Assembly: GCA_021807065.1 (NCBI GenBank)
Contig: JAKAPO010000042.1
Location: 1-11,777, forward strand
Reading direction: 5' to 3'
Source: a bacterium
Lineage (GTDB): Bacteria; Vulcanimicrobiota; Vulcanimicrobiia; Vulcanimicrobiales; Vulcanimicrobiaceae
DNA: 11,777 bases
Positions 1-5,933 of the stretch are shown one piece after another. Both the position numbers and the translations under genes were made by a program. Each line of letters starts with the position of its first letter. Position 1 is the first letter of the stretch. A model generated the notes under the pieces. The model was not told the origin of the DNA. It saw only the letters and a program-made list of their open reading frames with translations, and did no database searches.

Positions 1-791
1 CTCGCTTGCTCACGCAGCAAAGCAACGAGCCGCGCCTCGTCGCGAACATCGTATTCGAACGTCTCTTCGCTCGAGATCGATTTCGTCTCCCGTTCCGGAT
101 CGACGGGCCGTGCGTCGACTCCGCGCGCGAGGTTGCGTACCTCACCGCTCCACGATCCAAAGAAAGCGCGCAGCGTTGCATCGTCGAGTTCGACGAGCTG
201 ACCGATCGTGGTGATTCCGTAGCCTTCGAGCCTGCGCTGCGTTTTTGGACCGATACCCCACAACCGGCCGACCGGAAGCGGCGCCAGAAATGCCGCCTCC
301 TCTCCTGGAGCGACACCGCGCAAACCGTCGGGCTTGCACGAATCGGATGCGATCTTCGCTACCATCTTGCCCCCCGCGACGCCCGCGCTCACCGTCAAGC
401 ACGTTGCTGCGAAGACGTCCGCACGAATGGCGCGGGCAAATTCACACGCTCCCTCGAAACCGACGTCGCCGAGCCCGATGAACGCCTCGTCGAGCGAGAG
501 CCCTTCGACCGGTAATCTGCGCGACCTGAAAATGTCGAAGATTTCGCGGGAGACGGCTCTGTAGACGTCCATACGCGGAGGCACGACGACGAGCTGCGGG
601 CACGCTTCGCGCGCCCGATAGAGCGGTAAGGCCGATCGTACGCCGAACGGCCTCGCTTCGTATGAAGCGGTGAGCACGACCGCGCGCCGGCTTCTTCCGG
701 CAACGGCGAGCGGCTTCCCGCGTAGGCTTGGATCGTCTCGAATTTCCACGCTCGCGTAGAACGCATCGACGTCGAAGTGCGCGACGAACAT
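1..791 (-). CDS. dinB: DNA polymerase IV (Y-family translesion polymerase), 3' end outside window
   Basis: Error-prone lesion-bypass polymerase acting at stalled replication forks. I translated this frame by hand: 263 codons from ATG at 791 to the left edge with no stop. The N-terminus has the catalytic motif DVDAFYASVE (Asp7, with Tyr12 at the steric-gate position). The second metal-binding motif, SLDEAF, gives Asp101 and Glu102. PRMDVYRAVS, AKIASDSCKPDG and the thumb motif VGRLWGIGPKT follow in the usual DinB order. Palm, fingers and thumb are therefore complete, while most of the C-terminal little finger and any beta-clamp motif lie outside the window. The family usually has 350-400 residues. 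The start is 4 nt after the nfo stop, without an obvious Shine-Dalgarno, so translation is probably coupled to nfo. No LexA-like box was recognised, and the gene seems to be transcribed from the Nudix/scpAB promoter. Confidence 0.95.
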   Translation of the reverse strand, partial: MFVAHFDVDAFYASVEIRDDPSLRGKPLAVAGRSRRAVVLTASYEARPFGVRSALPLYRAREACPQLVVVPPRMDVYRAVSREIFDIFRSRRLPVEGLSLDEAFIGLGDVGFEGACEFARAIRADVFAATCLTVSAGVAGGKMVAKIASDSCKPDGLRGVAPGEEAAFLAPLPVGRLWGIGPKTQRRLEGYGITTIGQLVELDDATLRAFFGSWSGEVRNLARGVDARPVDPERETKSISSEETFEYDVRDEARLVALLREQA

Positions 792-795
792 TGCG

Positions 796-1644
796 TTACG
801 CGGCTGCCGCTCCACGAGCGATCGCAAGAATCGTCTGCATATTGCGCTCGTCGTCGGAGTCGGTACCGGGAGTCTCTAGAATCGCCGTCTTCTCGTGCAG
901 CTCCGGCCTCGCCAAGAGCGCGCGAAAACCCTCGAAGCCGATGTTCCCTTCACCGATGTGCCAGTGGCGGTCGCGATTCGCGCCGAGCGGCACTTCGGTG
1001 TCATTGAAATGAAAGAGATGAATCCGATCCAGGCCGATGCATTGCGCGGCTTCGGAGACGAAGCGATCGACGCCCGCCGCGCTGTTGATCTCGTATCCGG
1101 CCGCCCATGCGTGCGCCGTGTCGAGGCAAACGCCGAGCTGCGGATGATCGACGGTTTCGACGATGCGTCCCAGCTCCTCCAGCGTGCCTCCGGCCAAGCT
1201 GCCGGCACCGGCCGAGTTTTCCATGACGAGGAAGACATTGGGCTCAACGGTTTCGAGTGCAGCCTCCAGCGCGCGGCAGATCGCGGTAAATCCCTCTTTG
1301 CGATCGCGTTTCCCGTAGGAGCCGAGATGCGTGTTCACGTAGCGTATCCGGCCGCGCGAGGCAATGCGCAGGTCGTTTTGAAGCAATCCGAGCGATCCTT
1401 TGTAGATTTTCGGATCGTCGCTGGCGAGATTGATGAGATACGGTGTGTGTGAGACGCACGGATCGAGCCCCGCATCTTCGCGCAATTTCGCGAACTCGTC
1501 GAGTCCGGGAGCGTCGACCGCTGGAATGCGGTAGCTGCGCGGATTGGTGGAAAATATTTGAATCGCCGAGCAGCCGATAGATTTTGCGTGCGCGATTGCA
1601 GCGGCGTACCCACCGCCCACGCGCACATGCATCCCGATTTTCAT
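796..1644 (-). CDS. nfo: Endonuclease IV (AP endonuclease, three-metal TIM barrel)
   Basis: Cleaves DNA 5' to abasic sites and trims blocked 3' ends in base-excision repair. The 282-residue length matches the family (E. coli Nfo has 285). All nine metal ligands are recognisable with near-E. coli spacing: His66 (SHTPYLINL), His106 (NTHLGS), Glu142 (MENSAGAG), Asp175 and His178 (CLDTAHAW), His212 (FHFNDTEVPLG), Asp225 and His227 (NRDRHWH), and Glu257 (ILETPG). The enzyme should therefore be active. The ATG start overlaps the scpB stop as ATGA (1641-1644), and there is no separate Shine-Dalgarno, so it probably depends on translation of scpB. The downstream neighbour dinB, a lesion-bypass polymerase, gives a DNA-damage theme to this end of the operon. 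Confidence 0.97.
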   Translation of the reverse strand: MKIGMHVRVGGGYAAAIAHAKSIGCSAIQIFSTNPRSYRIPAVDAPGLDEFAKLREDAGLDPCVSHTPYLINLASDDPKIYKGSLGLLQNDLRIASRGRIRYVNTHLGSYGKRDRKEGFTAICRALEAALETVEPNVFLVMENSAGAGSLAGGTLEELGRIVETVDHPQLGVCLDTAHAWAAGYEINSAAGVDRFVSEAAQCIGLDRIHLFHFNDTEVPLGANRDRHWHIGEGNIGFEGFRALLARPELHEKTAILETPGTDSDDERNMQTILAIARGAAAA

Positions 1645-2276
1645 TGGGAAAGTCTGATTTCGGTTCTTCCCAATTCCAGATTAGGCAGTTCCAGCGGTTG
1701 GCCGGCTTCGAGTTCGAGGGGCGGCAACTCGTCGAGCGAGCGCAGTCCAAACGACTCGAGGAAAAACCGCGTCGTCTTGTAGAGGAGCGGCCGCCCGACG
1801 ACGTCTTTGCGTCCTGCCTCTTCGACGAATCCACGCTCGAGAAGCGTCGAGAGGACGCTGTCGGAGTTGACCCCGCGAATGGACTCGATCTCGCTCTTCG
1901 TCACGGGTTGCATGTGCGCGACGATCGCCAGCGTCTCCAGGGCTTGCGAGGAGATCGCAGTTTTGGGGGGCAGCAAGTACGCCTCGACGGCGGCGCGTAC
2001 GAGGGGCGAAGTGGCAAAACGATAACCGCCGCCGGCCTCGCGGATGACGATGCCGCGATTCCCGTACTCTTGCTCCAATACCTGAATCGCGAGGGCGACG
2101 GCTCTCTCGTCTTCACCAACCAGTTTGGCAAGCTGCTTCGTGTCAATCGGTTCGCTGGCGACGAACAGCAGGGCCTCTATCGCCGGGGCAATGCGCTGTG
2201 CCGTTGCGTGCAACTCCGATGACTCGGCGTGAGCGTCGATGGTTGCGAAGGGAACGACGTGTCGCTCGGAGGGCAC
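1641..2276 (-). CDS. scpB: Segregation and condensation protein B (ScpB)
   Basis: Kleisin-associated subunit of the SMC-ScpAB condensin, which organises and segregates the nucleoid. The protein has 211 residues with two winged-helix domains. Landmarks are LLFVASEP (residues 37-43), SSQALETLAIVAH leading into PVTKSEIESIRG (about 109-135), and GRPLLYKTT followed by FGLRSLDELPPL (161-186), all typical of ScpB. About 28 residues before the first domain are not conserved to my eye. The chosen start is GTG at 2276, one base after the scpA stop. A TTG 21 codons downstream is an alternative. The stop overlaps the nfo start by 4 nt. Its partner scpA lies immediately upstream, while smc itself is not in the window. 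Confidence 0.96.
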   Translation of the reverse strand: MPSERHVVPFATIDAHAESSELHATAQRIAPAIEALLFVASEPIDTKQLAKLVGEDERAVALAIQVLEQEYGNRGIVIREAGGGYRFATSPLVRAAVEAYLLPPKTAISSQALETLAIVAHMQPVTKSEIESIRGVNSDSVLSTLLERGFVEEAGRKDVVGRPLLYKTTRFFLESFGLRSLDELPPLELEAGQPLELPNLELGRTEIRLSQ

Positions 2277-2277
2277 G

Positions 2278-3006
2278 TTACTTGGTCACCGGGAGTAACC
2301 GGATGTCATCGAATGCGGCAGGCTGGCGGTAGGTGACGCGGTGGCGCCGCACGAGCTCGAGAACGGCGAGGAACGTTACTATGACGATCTCCCTCGTGAA
2401 CCCAAGTTCCCGACAGAGCGCCGAAAACAACACTTCCCCATGCTCCGTGAGCGCGCGCACGATGTAATCCATCTGCGCGATCACGGAGAGTTGGTCGCTC
2501 GCGATCGAGCGCTTCTGCGGTCGCGCCTCGCGCAGCATCGTGATGAATGCACGCCCGAGCCGCGTGACGTCGACGCGGTAACGTTGAACGAGATCGCTCG
2601 ACGGATCGCCCGCCTCGCGCGTGAAGTAACCACTGGCCTCGTACTGCCTCCGGCGCAGATCCTCGCCGAGTTCCTTATATTTCGAATACGCGACCAGACG
2701 GCGGCGCAGGCGTTCCTCAACCTCTTCCGGCGACTCGCCGGGCTCTTCCAAGAACTCTTGCGGGACGGGTGGCAGCAACGCGCGTGATTTCAGGAAGACC
2801 AACGTCGCTGCGATTACCAGATATTCAGCCGCGACCTCGACGTCTAGCTGTTCCATCATCGAGAGATAGGCGAGGTACTGCTCGGCAACGGTTGCCAGCG
2901 GCACCGTCGCGATATCGAGCTGCCGCTCTTTGACGAGATGCAACAGCAAGTCGAGCGGCCCGTCGAAGACGTCGAGCCGCACGCGCAAGGCGGTGGCTTC
3001 GCTCAA
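2278..3006 (-). CDS. scpA: Segregation and condensation protein A (ScpA, kleisin)
   Basis: Bacterial kleisin that bridges SMC heads and binds ScpB in chromosome condensation and segregation. It has 242 residues, normal for the family. The N-terminal SMC-neck-binding helices carry the signature FDGPLDLLLHLV (residues 14-25), followed by EYLVIAATLVFLKSRALLP (61-79). A charged middle region (about 85-115) is where ScpB normally binds. The C-terminal winged helix (about 165-242) contains the VIVTFLAVLELVRR segment. The start is TTG at 3006, overlapping the Nudix stop as TTGA (3003-3006). No Shine-Dalgarno is visible, so translation probably depends on reinitiation after the Nudix gene. The frame could not extend upstream without entering the Nudix gene. 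Confidence 0.96.
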   Translation of the reverse strand: MSEATALRVRLDVFDGPLDLLLHLVKERQLDIATVPLATVAEQYLAYLSMMEQLDVEVAAEYLVIAATLVFLKSRALLPPVPQEFLEEPGESPEEVEERLRRRLVAYSKYKELGEDLRRRQYEASGYFTREAGDPSSDLVQRYRVDVTRLGRAFITMLREARPQKRSIASDQLSVIAQMDYIVRALTEHGEVLFSALCRELGFTREIVIVTFLAVLELVRRHRVTYRQPAAFDDIRLLPVTK

Positions 3007-3479
3007 GACGTCTGTTGCGCGGCCACCGTTGCGATGGCCGGCTCGCCGAACGCAGCGGGATGAGCGGTGATGTAGTCGAGTGCCATGTCGACCAAGCGTT
3101 TCTCGTTGACGTATTTCAACGCGCGCCGCGCGGCGCCGATCTCGAACCAGCGCGCTTCGTCTACCTCCTCGTTGTGGTGAGCCGGCTCGCCCGAAACGTA
3201 GCGCATTAAATAGAAGCTAACGATCTTGTGGTGCTTCGCCTTGCCGACGTAGAACCAGAAGCCGATCTCGTTCAGCCGCGTGACGATCTCGCCCCAGCAG
3301 CCGGTCTCCTCGCGCACCTCGCGTATGGCCGCCTGCTCGTGCGATTCGTGCCGTTCGACGTGCCCTTTCGGAAGGGTCCAAATCCGCGGCGTGCGCCTCC
3401 CGATGAGAAGCGCATCATAGCCCGACTCGTGCCGGCGCAGCAGCAAGCCTCCAGCCGAGACTTCGTACTTGACCCGCAT
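3003..3479 (-). CDS. Nudix hydrolase (dinucleoside polyphosphate / MutT-like type)
   Basis: Predicted to hydrolyse a nucleoside diphosphate linked to another group, probably diadenosine polyphosphates or oxidised nucleotides. The 158-residue protein has a complete Nudix box, G-x5-E-x7-REVREETG, from Gly39 to Gly60. It is preceded by IWTLPKGHVE and followed by SFYLMRYV and EVDEARWF. That arrangement resembles small Ap6A/Ap4A hydrolases such as Thermus Ndx1 (from memory, not searched); the substrate cannot be fixed from sequence. The ATG at 3479 is the first gene after a TATAAT box (3540-3545), so it heads the scpAB-nfo-dinB operon. A purine-rich AAGGCGG lies 11 nt upstream of the ATG, a long spacing for a ribosome binding site. 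Confidence 0.93.
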   Translation of the reverse strand: MRVKYEVSAGGLLLRRHESGYDALLIGRRTPRIWTLPKGHVERHESHEQAAIREVREETGCWGEIVTRLNEIGFWFYVGKAKHHKIVSFYLMRYVSGEPAHHNEEVDEARWFEIGAARRALKYVNEKRLVDMALDYITAHPAAFGEPAIATVAAQQTS

Positions 3480-3507
3480 GACTGTAAGAACCGCCTTTAT
3501 TGCTAAT

Positions 3508-3529
3508 GAGGAGGCGCCCTGCGCCCCTC
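3508..3529 (-). promoter_or_regulatory. Hairpin at the predicted 5' end of the Nudix-scpAB-nfo-dinB mRNA
   Basis: On the minus strand, GAGG plus GGCGC pairs with GCGCC plus CCTC across a 3-nt AGG loop with one bulged T, giving a nine-pair stem. It starts about 4 nt after the start site predicted from the TATAAT box. No T-run follows, so it is not a terminator. It may protect the transcript 5' end. The pairing is seen in the sequence; the function is inferred. Confidence 0.45.
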
Positions 3530-3539
3530 GCCTACCTCC

Positions 3540-3545
3540 ATTATA
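3540..3545 (-). promoter_or_regulatory. Promoter -10 box of the Nudix-scpAB-nfo-dinB operon
   Basis: A perfect TATAAT on the minus strand lies 61 nt before the Nudix ATG, in the only AT-rich gap of the region. No good -35 hexamer is found at 16-18 bp, so the promoter may need an activator or rely on the -10 alone. Transcription is predicted to begin near 3533. Confidence 0.5.
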
Positions 3546-3570
3546 GCCAAAGATCCCAAGAAGGCCCTGC

Positions 3571-3599
3571 TTGCATTTTCTGGTTTAGTCTATTAAACT
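3571..3599 (+). promoter_or_regulatory. Promoter of the phd-vapC toxin-antitoxin pair
   Basis: TTGCAT (3571-3576) and TAAACT (3594-3599), separated by 17 bp, each match the -35 and -10 consensus at four of six bases. Transcription would begin at about 3606, at or next to the antitoxin ATG (3607). That predicts a leaderless or nearly leaderless mRNA, consistent with the absence of a Shine-Dalgarno. Inferred only. Confidence 0.4.
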
Positions 3600-3605
3600 A
3601 GTTTA
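3583..3605. promoter_or_regulatory. Candidate antitoxin operator overlapping the TA promoter
   Basis: A perfect 12-bp palindrome, TAAACTAGTTTA (3594-3605), overlaps the proposed -10 box and ends one base before the antitoxin ATG. A third half-site, GTTTA (3583-3587), forms a second inverted pair with TAAAC (3594-3598). Phd/YefM-type antitoxins usually bind palindromes over their own promoter, so this is a likely autorepression site. Confidence 0.5.
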
Positions 3606-3606
3606 T

Positions 3607-3846
3607 ATGAAGACCGTGGGGCTTTTCCAGGCGAAAACCCACCTGTCGGCGCTGATCGATGACGCCGTCGCGGGCAAGACGACCATCATCACGCGTCACG
3701 GCAAGCCGGTTGCCGAGATCCGACCGATTCCCGTCGATCGGAAAACGCGAGCGCTCCAGGCAGTGGAACGTCTGCGGGCGCTCCGCTCGCGACTCAAGGG
3801 TCCGCCCGTCAGCGCCCGCACCTTGATCGATGAGGGACGGCGGTGA
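3607..3846 (+). CDS. Type II antitoxin, Phd/YefM (prevent-host-death) family
   Basis: Neutralises the adjacent PIN-domain RNase and probably represses its own promoter. The 79-residue protein begins with the compact Phd/YefM DNA-binding fold: MKTVGLFQAKTHLSALID (1-18), then a GKTTIITRHGKPVAEIRPI stretch (23-41). A short charged C-terminal tail (about 45-79) would wrap the toxin. Length and order are typical. The stop overlaps the toxin start by 4 nt (GTGA, 3843-3846), so antitoxin is translated first. It sits directly behind a palindrome-containing promoter and lacks a Shine-Dalgarno. VapB names are often used for this partner, but the fold is Phd/YefM-like rather than AbrB or ribbon-helix-helix. 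Confidence 0.92.
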   Translation: MKTVGLFQAKTHLSALIDDAVAGKTTIITRHGKPVAEIRPIPVDRKTRALQAVERLRALRSRLKGPPVSARTLIDEGRR

Positions 3847-4244
3847 TCGTCATCGACGCTTCCACCGTCATCTCTTCGGTGCTCGAAGACGAGAACAGCG
3901 CAAGCGCCGACATCGCCCTGGCGCACGCAGCTCGGGAGGGTGCGCTCGTACCCGGAAACTTTTGGACGGAAATCATTCATGCGCTCTTGAGAGCCGAGCA
4001 CAGAAATCGCGTCGACGAAACGACGGCCGATCTGGACCTCGCAGAGATTCAGGTGCTACCGTTCGAAATCGAGTTCCCCGACGCACATGCTGTGTTGTCG
4101 ATCGCGCGAAAACATCAGCTCACCGGCTACGATGCAGCCTATCTCGCCCTCGCTCTGCAAACGAAGTTGCCATTAGCGACGGTCGATACTCATCTCGCAA
4201 GCGCGGCGAGCGCGACCAAGTGCGCCTGGAAGCCTCAACGATGA
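3843..4244 (+). CDS. vapC: VapC-type toxin, PIN-domain ribonuclease
   Basis: Predicted Mg2+-dependent RNase that halts translation by cutting tRNA or rRNA when free of its antitoxin. The protein has 133 residues, normal for VapC. The four acidic PIN residues are in place: Asp5 (MIVIDAST), Glu43 (NFWTEIIHALL), Asp97 (TGYDAAYLALA) and Asp115 (LATVDTHLA), so the toxin looks intact. GTG start at 3843 overlaps the antitoxin stop, implying coupled translation and a controlled toxin-to-antitoxin ratio. Its last 10 bases overlap, tail to tail, the end of the minus-strand gene at 4235-4474. The RNA target cannot be predicted. Confidence 0.93.
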   Translation: MIVIDASTVISSVLEDENSASADIALAHAAREGALVPGNFWTEIIHALLRAEHRNRVDETTADLDLAEIQVLPFEIEFPDAHAVLSIARKHQLTGYDAAYLALALQTKLPLATVDTHLASAASATKCAWKPQR

Positions 4245-4474
4245 GGGCAACCCGGCCAACAACATGGTCGACGCATGCCCTTACGCATTTTATCGATGCC
4301 GACGGTTATGCGGCGCTTTCTGGTTTCATCTTTCTTGGCAGACGTAACCCAACAGATCCACTCGTTGCGAGCTAGCGGCGTAATATCCGACCATACCGTC
4401 TTCACGGTAGAGTCGGAATCGATTGCTTTGCGGAAATCCGCCGGCATTTTGTGTACCGCACCGAGCTTAGACAT
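4235..4474 (-). CDS. Small YdeI/OmpD-associated (OmdA-domain) family protein
   Basis: A 79-residue protein resembling the C-terminal OmdA domain of YdeI/OmpD-associated proteins, annotated in databases as bacteriocin-protection-like; its molecular function is unknown. The match rests on MPADFRKAI (residues 10-18), then a TPLARNEWICWVTSAKK stretch and DETRKRRI, followed by the C-terminal RRPCCWPGCPHR. YdeI proteins are often about twice this length, so this is a single-domain version. The ATG at 4474 overlaps the gcvPB stop by 8 nt; a second ATG at 4447 is an alternative closer to the conserved start. It would be the last gene of the gcv operon. The three cysteines near the end could bind metal, which is a guess. 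The end overlaps vapC by 10 bp. Confidence 0.8.
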   Translation of the reverse strand: MSKLGAVHKMPADFRKAIDSDSTVKTVWSDITPLARNEWICWVTSAKKDETRKRRITVGIDKMRKGMRRPCCWPGCPHR

Positions 4475-5933
4475 GCGGGTCCCAGCGTAAGTCGGGCTGC
4501 CGGGCGGCGCGCGCCTCGTCGACGCGGCCGACAACCGTGTTGACCGGTGCATTCATCAGCGATTGCGGATCGCGTTTCGCCGTCTCGACGATCTCACGTA
4601 ACGCGTCGACGAACGCGTCGAGCGTCTCCTTCGACTCCGTCTCGGTCGGTTCGATCATCAAAGCCTCGGGGACGATCAGCGGGAAGTAGATGGTCGGCGC
4701 CATGAAGTTGCGGTCGAGAAGCGCTTTGGCGATGTCGAGCGCGCGCACGCCGGTCTCTTTTTTCAGTCGCTGCGCCGATGCGACGAACTCGTGACGGCAG
4801 ATTTCGGGGTACGGCGTTTCGAGAAATTCCGCGATCTTGACGCGGAGGTAGTTCGCGTTGAGGACGGCGTATTGCGATGCTTTGGTCAGCCCTTCGGCGC
4901 CGTTCGCGTATAGGTAAGCGAGCGCGCGGACCGCGTGCGCGAAATTCGACCAGAAGGAACGCATTGGGCCGATCGACTTCGGCCGGTCGAAGTCGAGCCG
5001 ATACCGGTCGCCGTCGCGGACGACGTACGGTGTCGGCAGATACTCGATCAGGTGCGCGGCGACCCCGAGGGGACCGTGACCAGCGCCTCCGCCGCCATGG
5101 GGAATCGTGAAGGTCTTGTGCGTGTTGAGGTGCATGAGATCGAAACCCATGTCGCCGGGACGCGTATTCCCCATCAGCGCGTTGGCGTTGGCGCCGTCGT
5201 AATACATCAAGCCGCCGGCTTCGTGCACGGCATCGGTTACTTCGTGGATGCGCTCTTCGAAGAGGCCCAGCGTATTGGGATTGGTCATCATGCAGACGGC
5301 GGTATCCGGCCCGAGAACCTTGCGAATCTCGGCAGGATCGACGCGGCCGCGCGTGTCGCTTTTCAGCGAGATCACCGTGAATCCGCACATCGCGGCTGAA
5401 GCCGGATTCGTCCCGTGCGCCGTGTCGGGCACGATCACTTTGTCGCGCTGCGTCTCACCGCGATCCCTGAAGTACTTCTTCGCGACGAGCAACGCCGCAA
5501 GCTCGGCCTGGGCACCCGCCGAAGGATTCAGCGAAAACGCCGCCATGCCGAAGAGCGAGCAGAAACTGCGCTCCAGCTCGTGCATCACTTGCAGCGCGCC
5601 CTGCGCCAGCTCATCGGGTACAAACGGGTGCAGGTCGGCAAACTCGTGTTGGCTCGCGAGCGTGTCGTTGACCTTCGGGTTGTACTTCATCGTGCACGAG
5701 CCGAGCGGATAGAATCCAACGTCGATGCCGAACGTGCGCTGCGAGAGTCGCGTGTAGTGGCGCACGACGTCGAGTTCGGTATTCTCCGGAAGAGGCAGCT
5801 CGTCGCGAAGGAGATTCCTGGGAAGGAATGCATCGAGAGCTTTCCCTCGCTCGACGTAACGATTCGCGCGACCGCGTTGCCCTTGATCGAAGATCAGCGG
5901 CGAGACAGTGCGCTCAGACGGCGGCGCCGACAC
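4467..5933 (-). CDS. gcvPB: Glycine decarboxylase P-protein subunit 2 (PLP-binding beta chain)
   Basis: Together with GcvPA it forms the P-protein, which decarboxylates glycine and passes the aminomethyl group to lipoyl-GcvH. The 488-residue length is normal for the split form. The PLP-binding lysine is Lys273 in HLNTHKTFTIPHGGGGAGHGP. Other landmarks are GFYPLGSCTMKYNPK (73-87), NPSAGAQAELA (136-146), PDTAHGTNPASAAM (169-182) and DGANANALMG (246-255). The GTG start at 5933 is supported by AGGAGGT (5939-5945), 5 nt upstream, and lies inside the last 20 nt of gcvPA. A two-chain P-protein is found in Firmicutes, Thermus, Thermotogae and archaea, not in E. coli. Confidence 0.97.
   Translation of the reverse strand: MSAPPSERTVSPLIFDQGQRGRANRYVERGKALDAFLPRNLLRDELPLPENTELDVVRHYTRLSQRTFGIDVGFYPLGSCTMKYNPKVNDTLASQHEFADLHPFVPDELAQGALQVMHELERSFCSLFGMAAFSLNPSAGAQAELAALLVAKKYFRDRGETQRDKVIVPDTAHGTNPASAAMCGFTVISLKSDTRGRVDPAEIRKVLGPDTAVCMMTNPNTLGLFEERIHEVTDAVHEAGGLMYYDGANANALMGNTRPGDMGFDLMHLNTHKTFTIPHGGGGAGHGPLGVAAHLIEYLPTPYVVRDGDRYRLDFDRPKSIGPMRSFWSNFAHAVRALAYLYANGAEGLTKASQYAVLNANYLRVKIAEFLETPYPEICRHEFVASAQRLKKETGVRALDIAKALLDRNFMAPTIYFPLIVPEALMIEPTETESKETLDAFVDALREIVETAKRDPQSLMNAPVNTVVGRVDEARAARQPDLRWDPHV

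Noticed and set aside
6..515. 169-codon plus-strand open frame at the left edge
   Set aside because: Opposite-strand shadow of dinB, whose Y-family motifs are unambiguous on the minus strand.
3480..4244. vapC locus as part of a larger mobile island
   Set aside because: No transposase, integrase, tRNA or flanking direct repeats were seen; only the two TA genes and their promoter are present.
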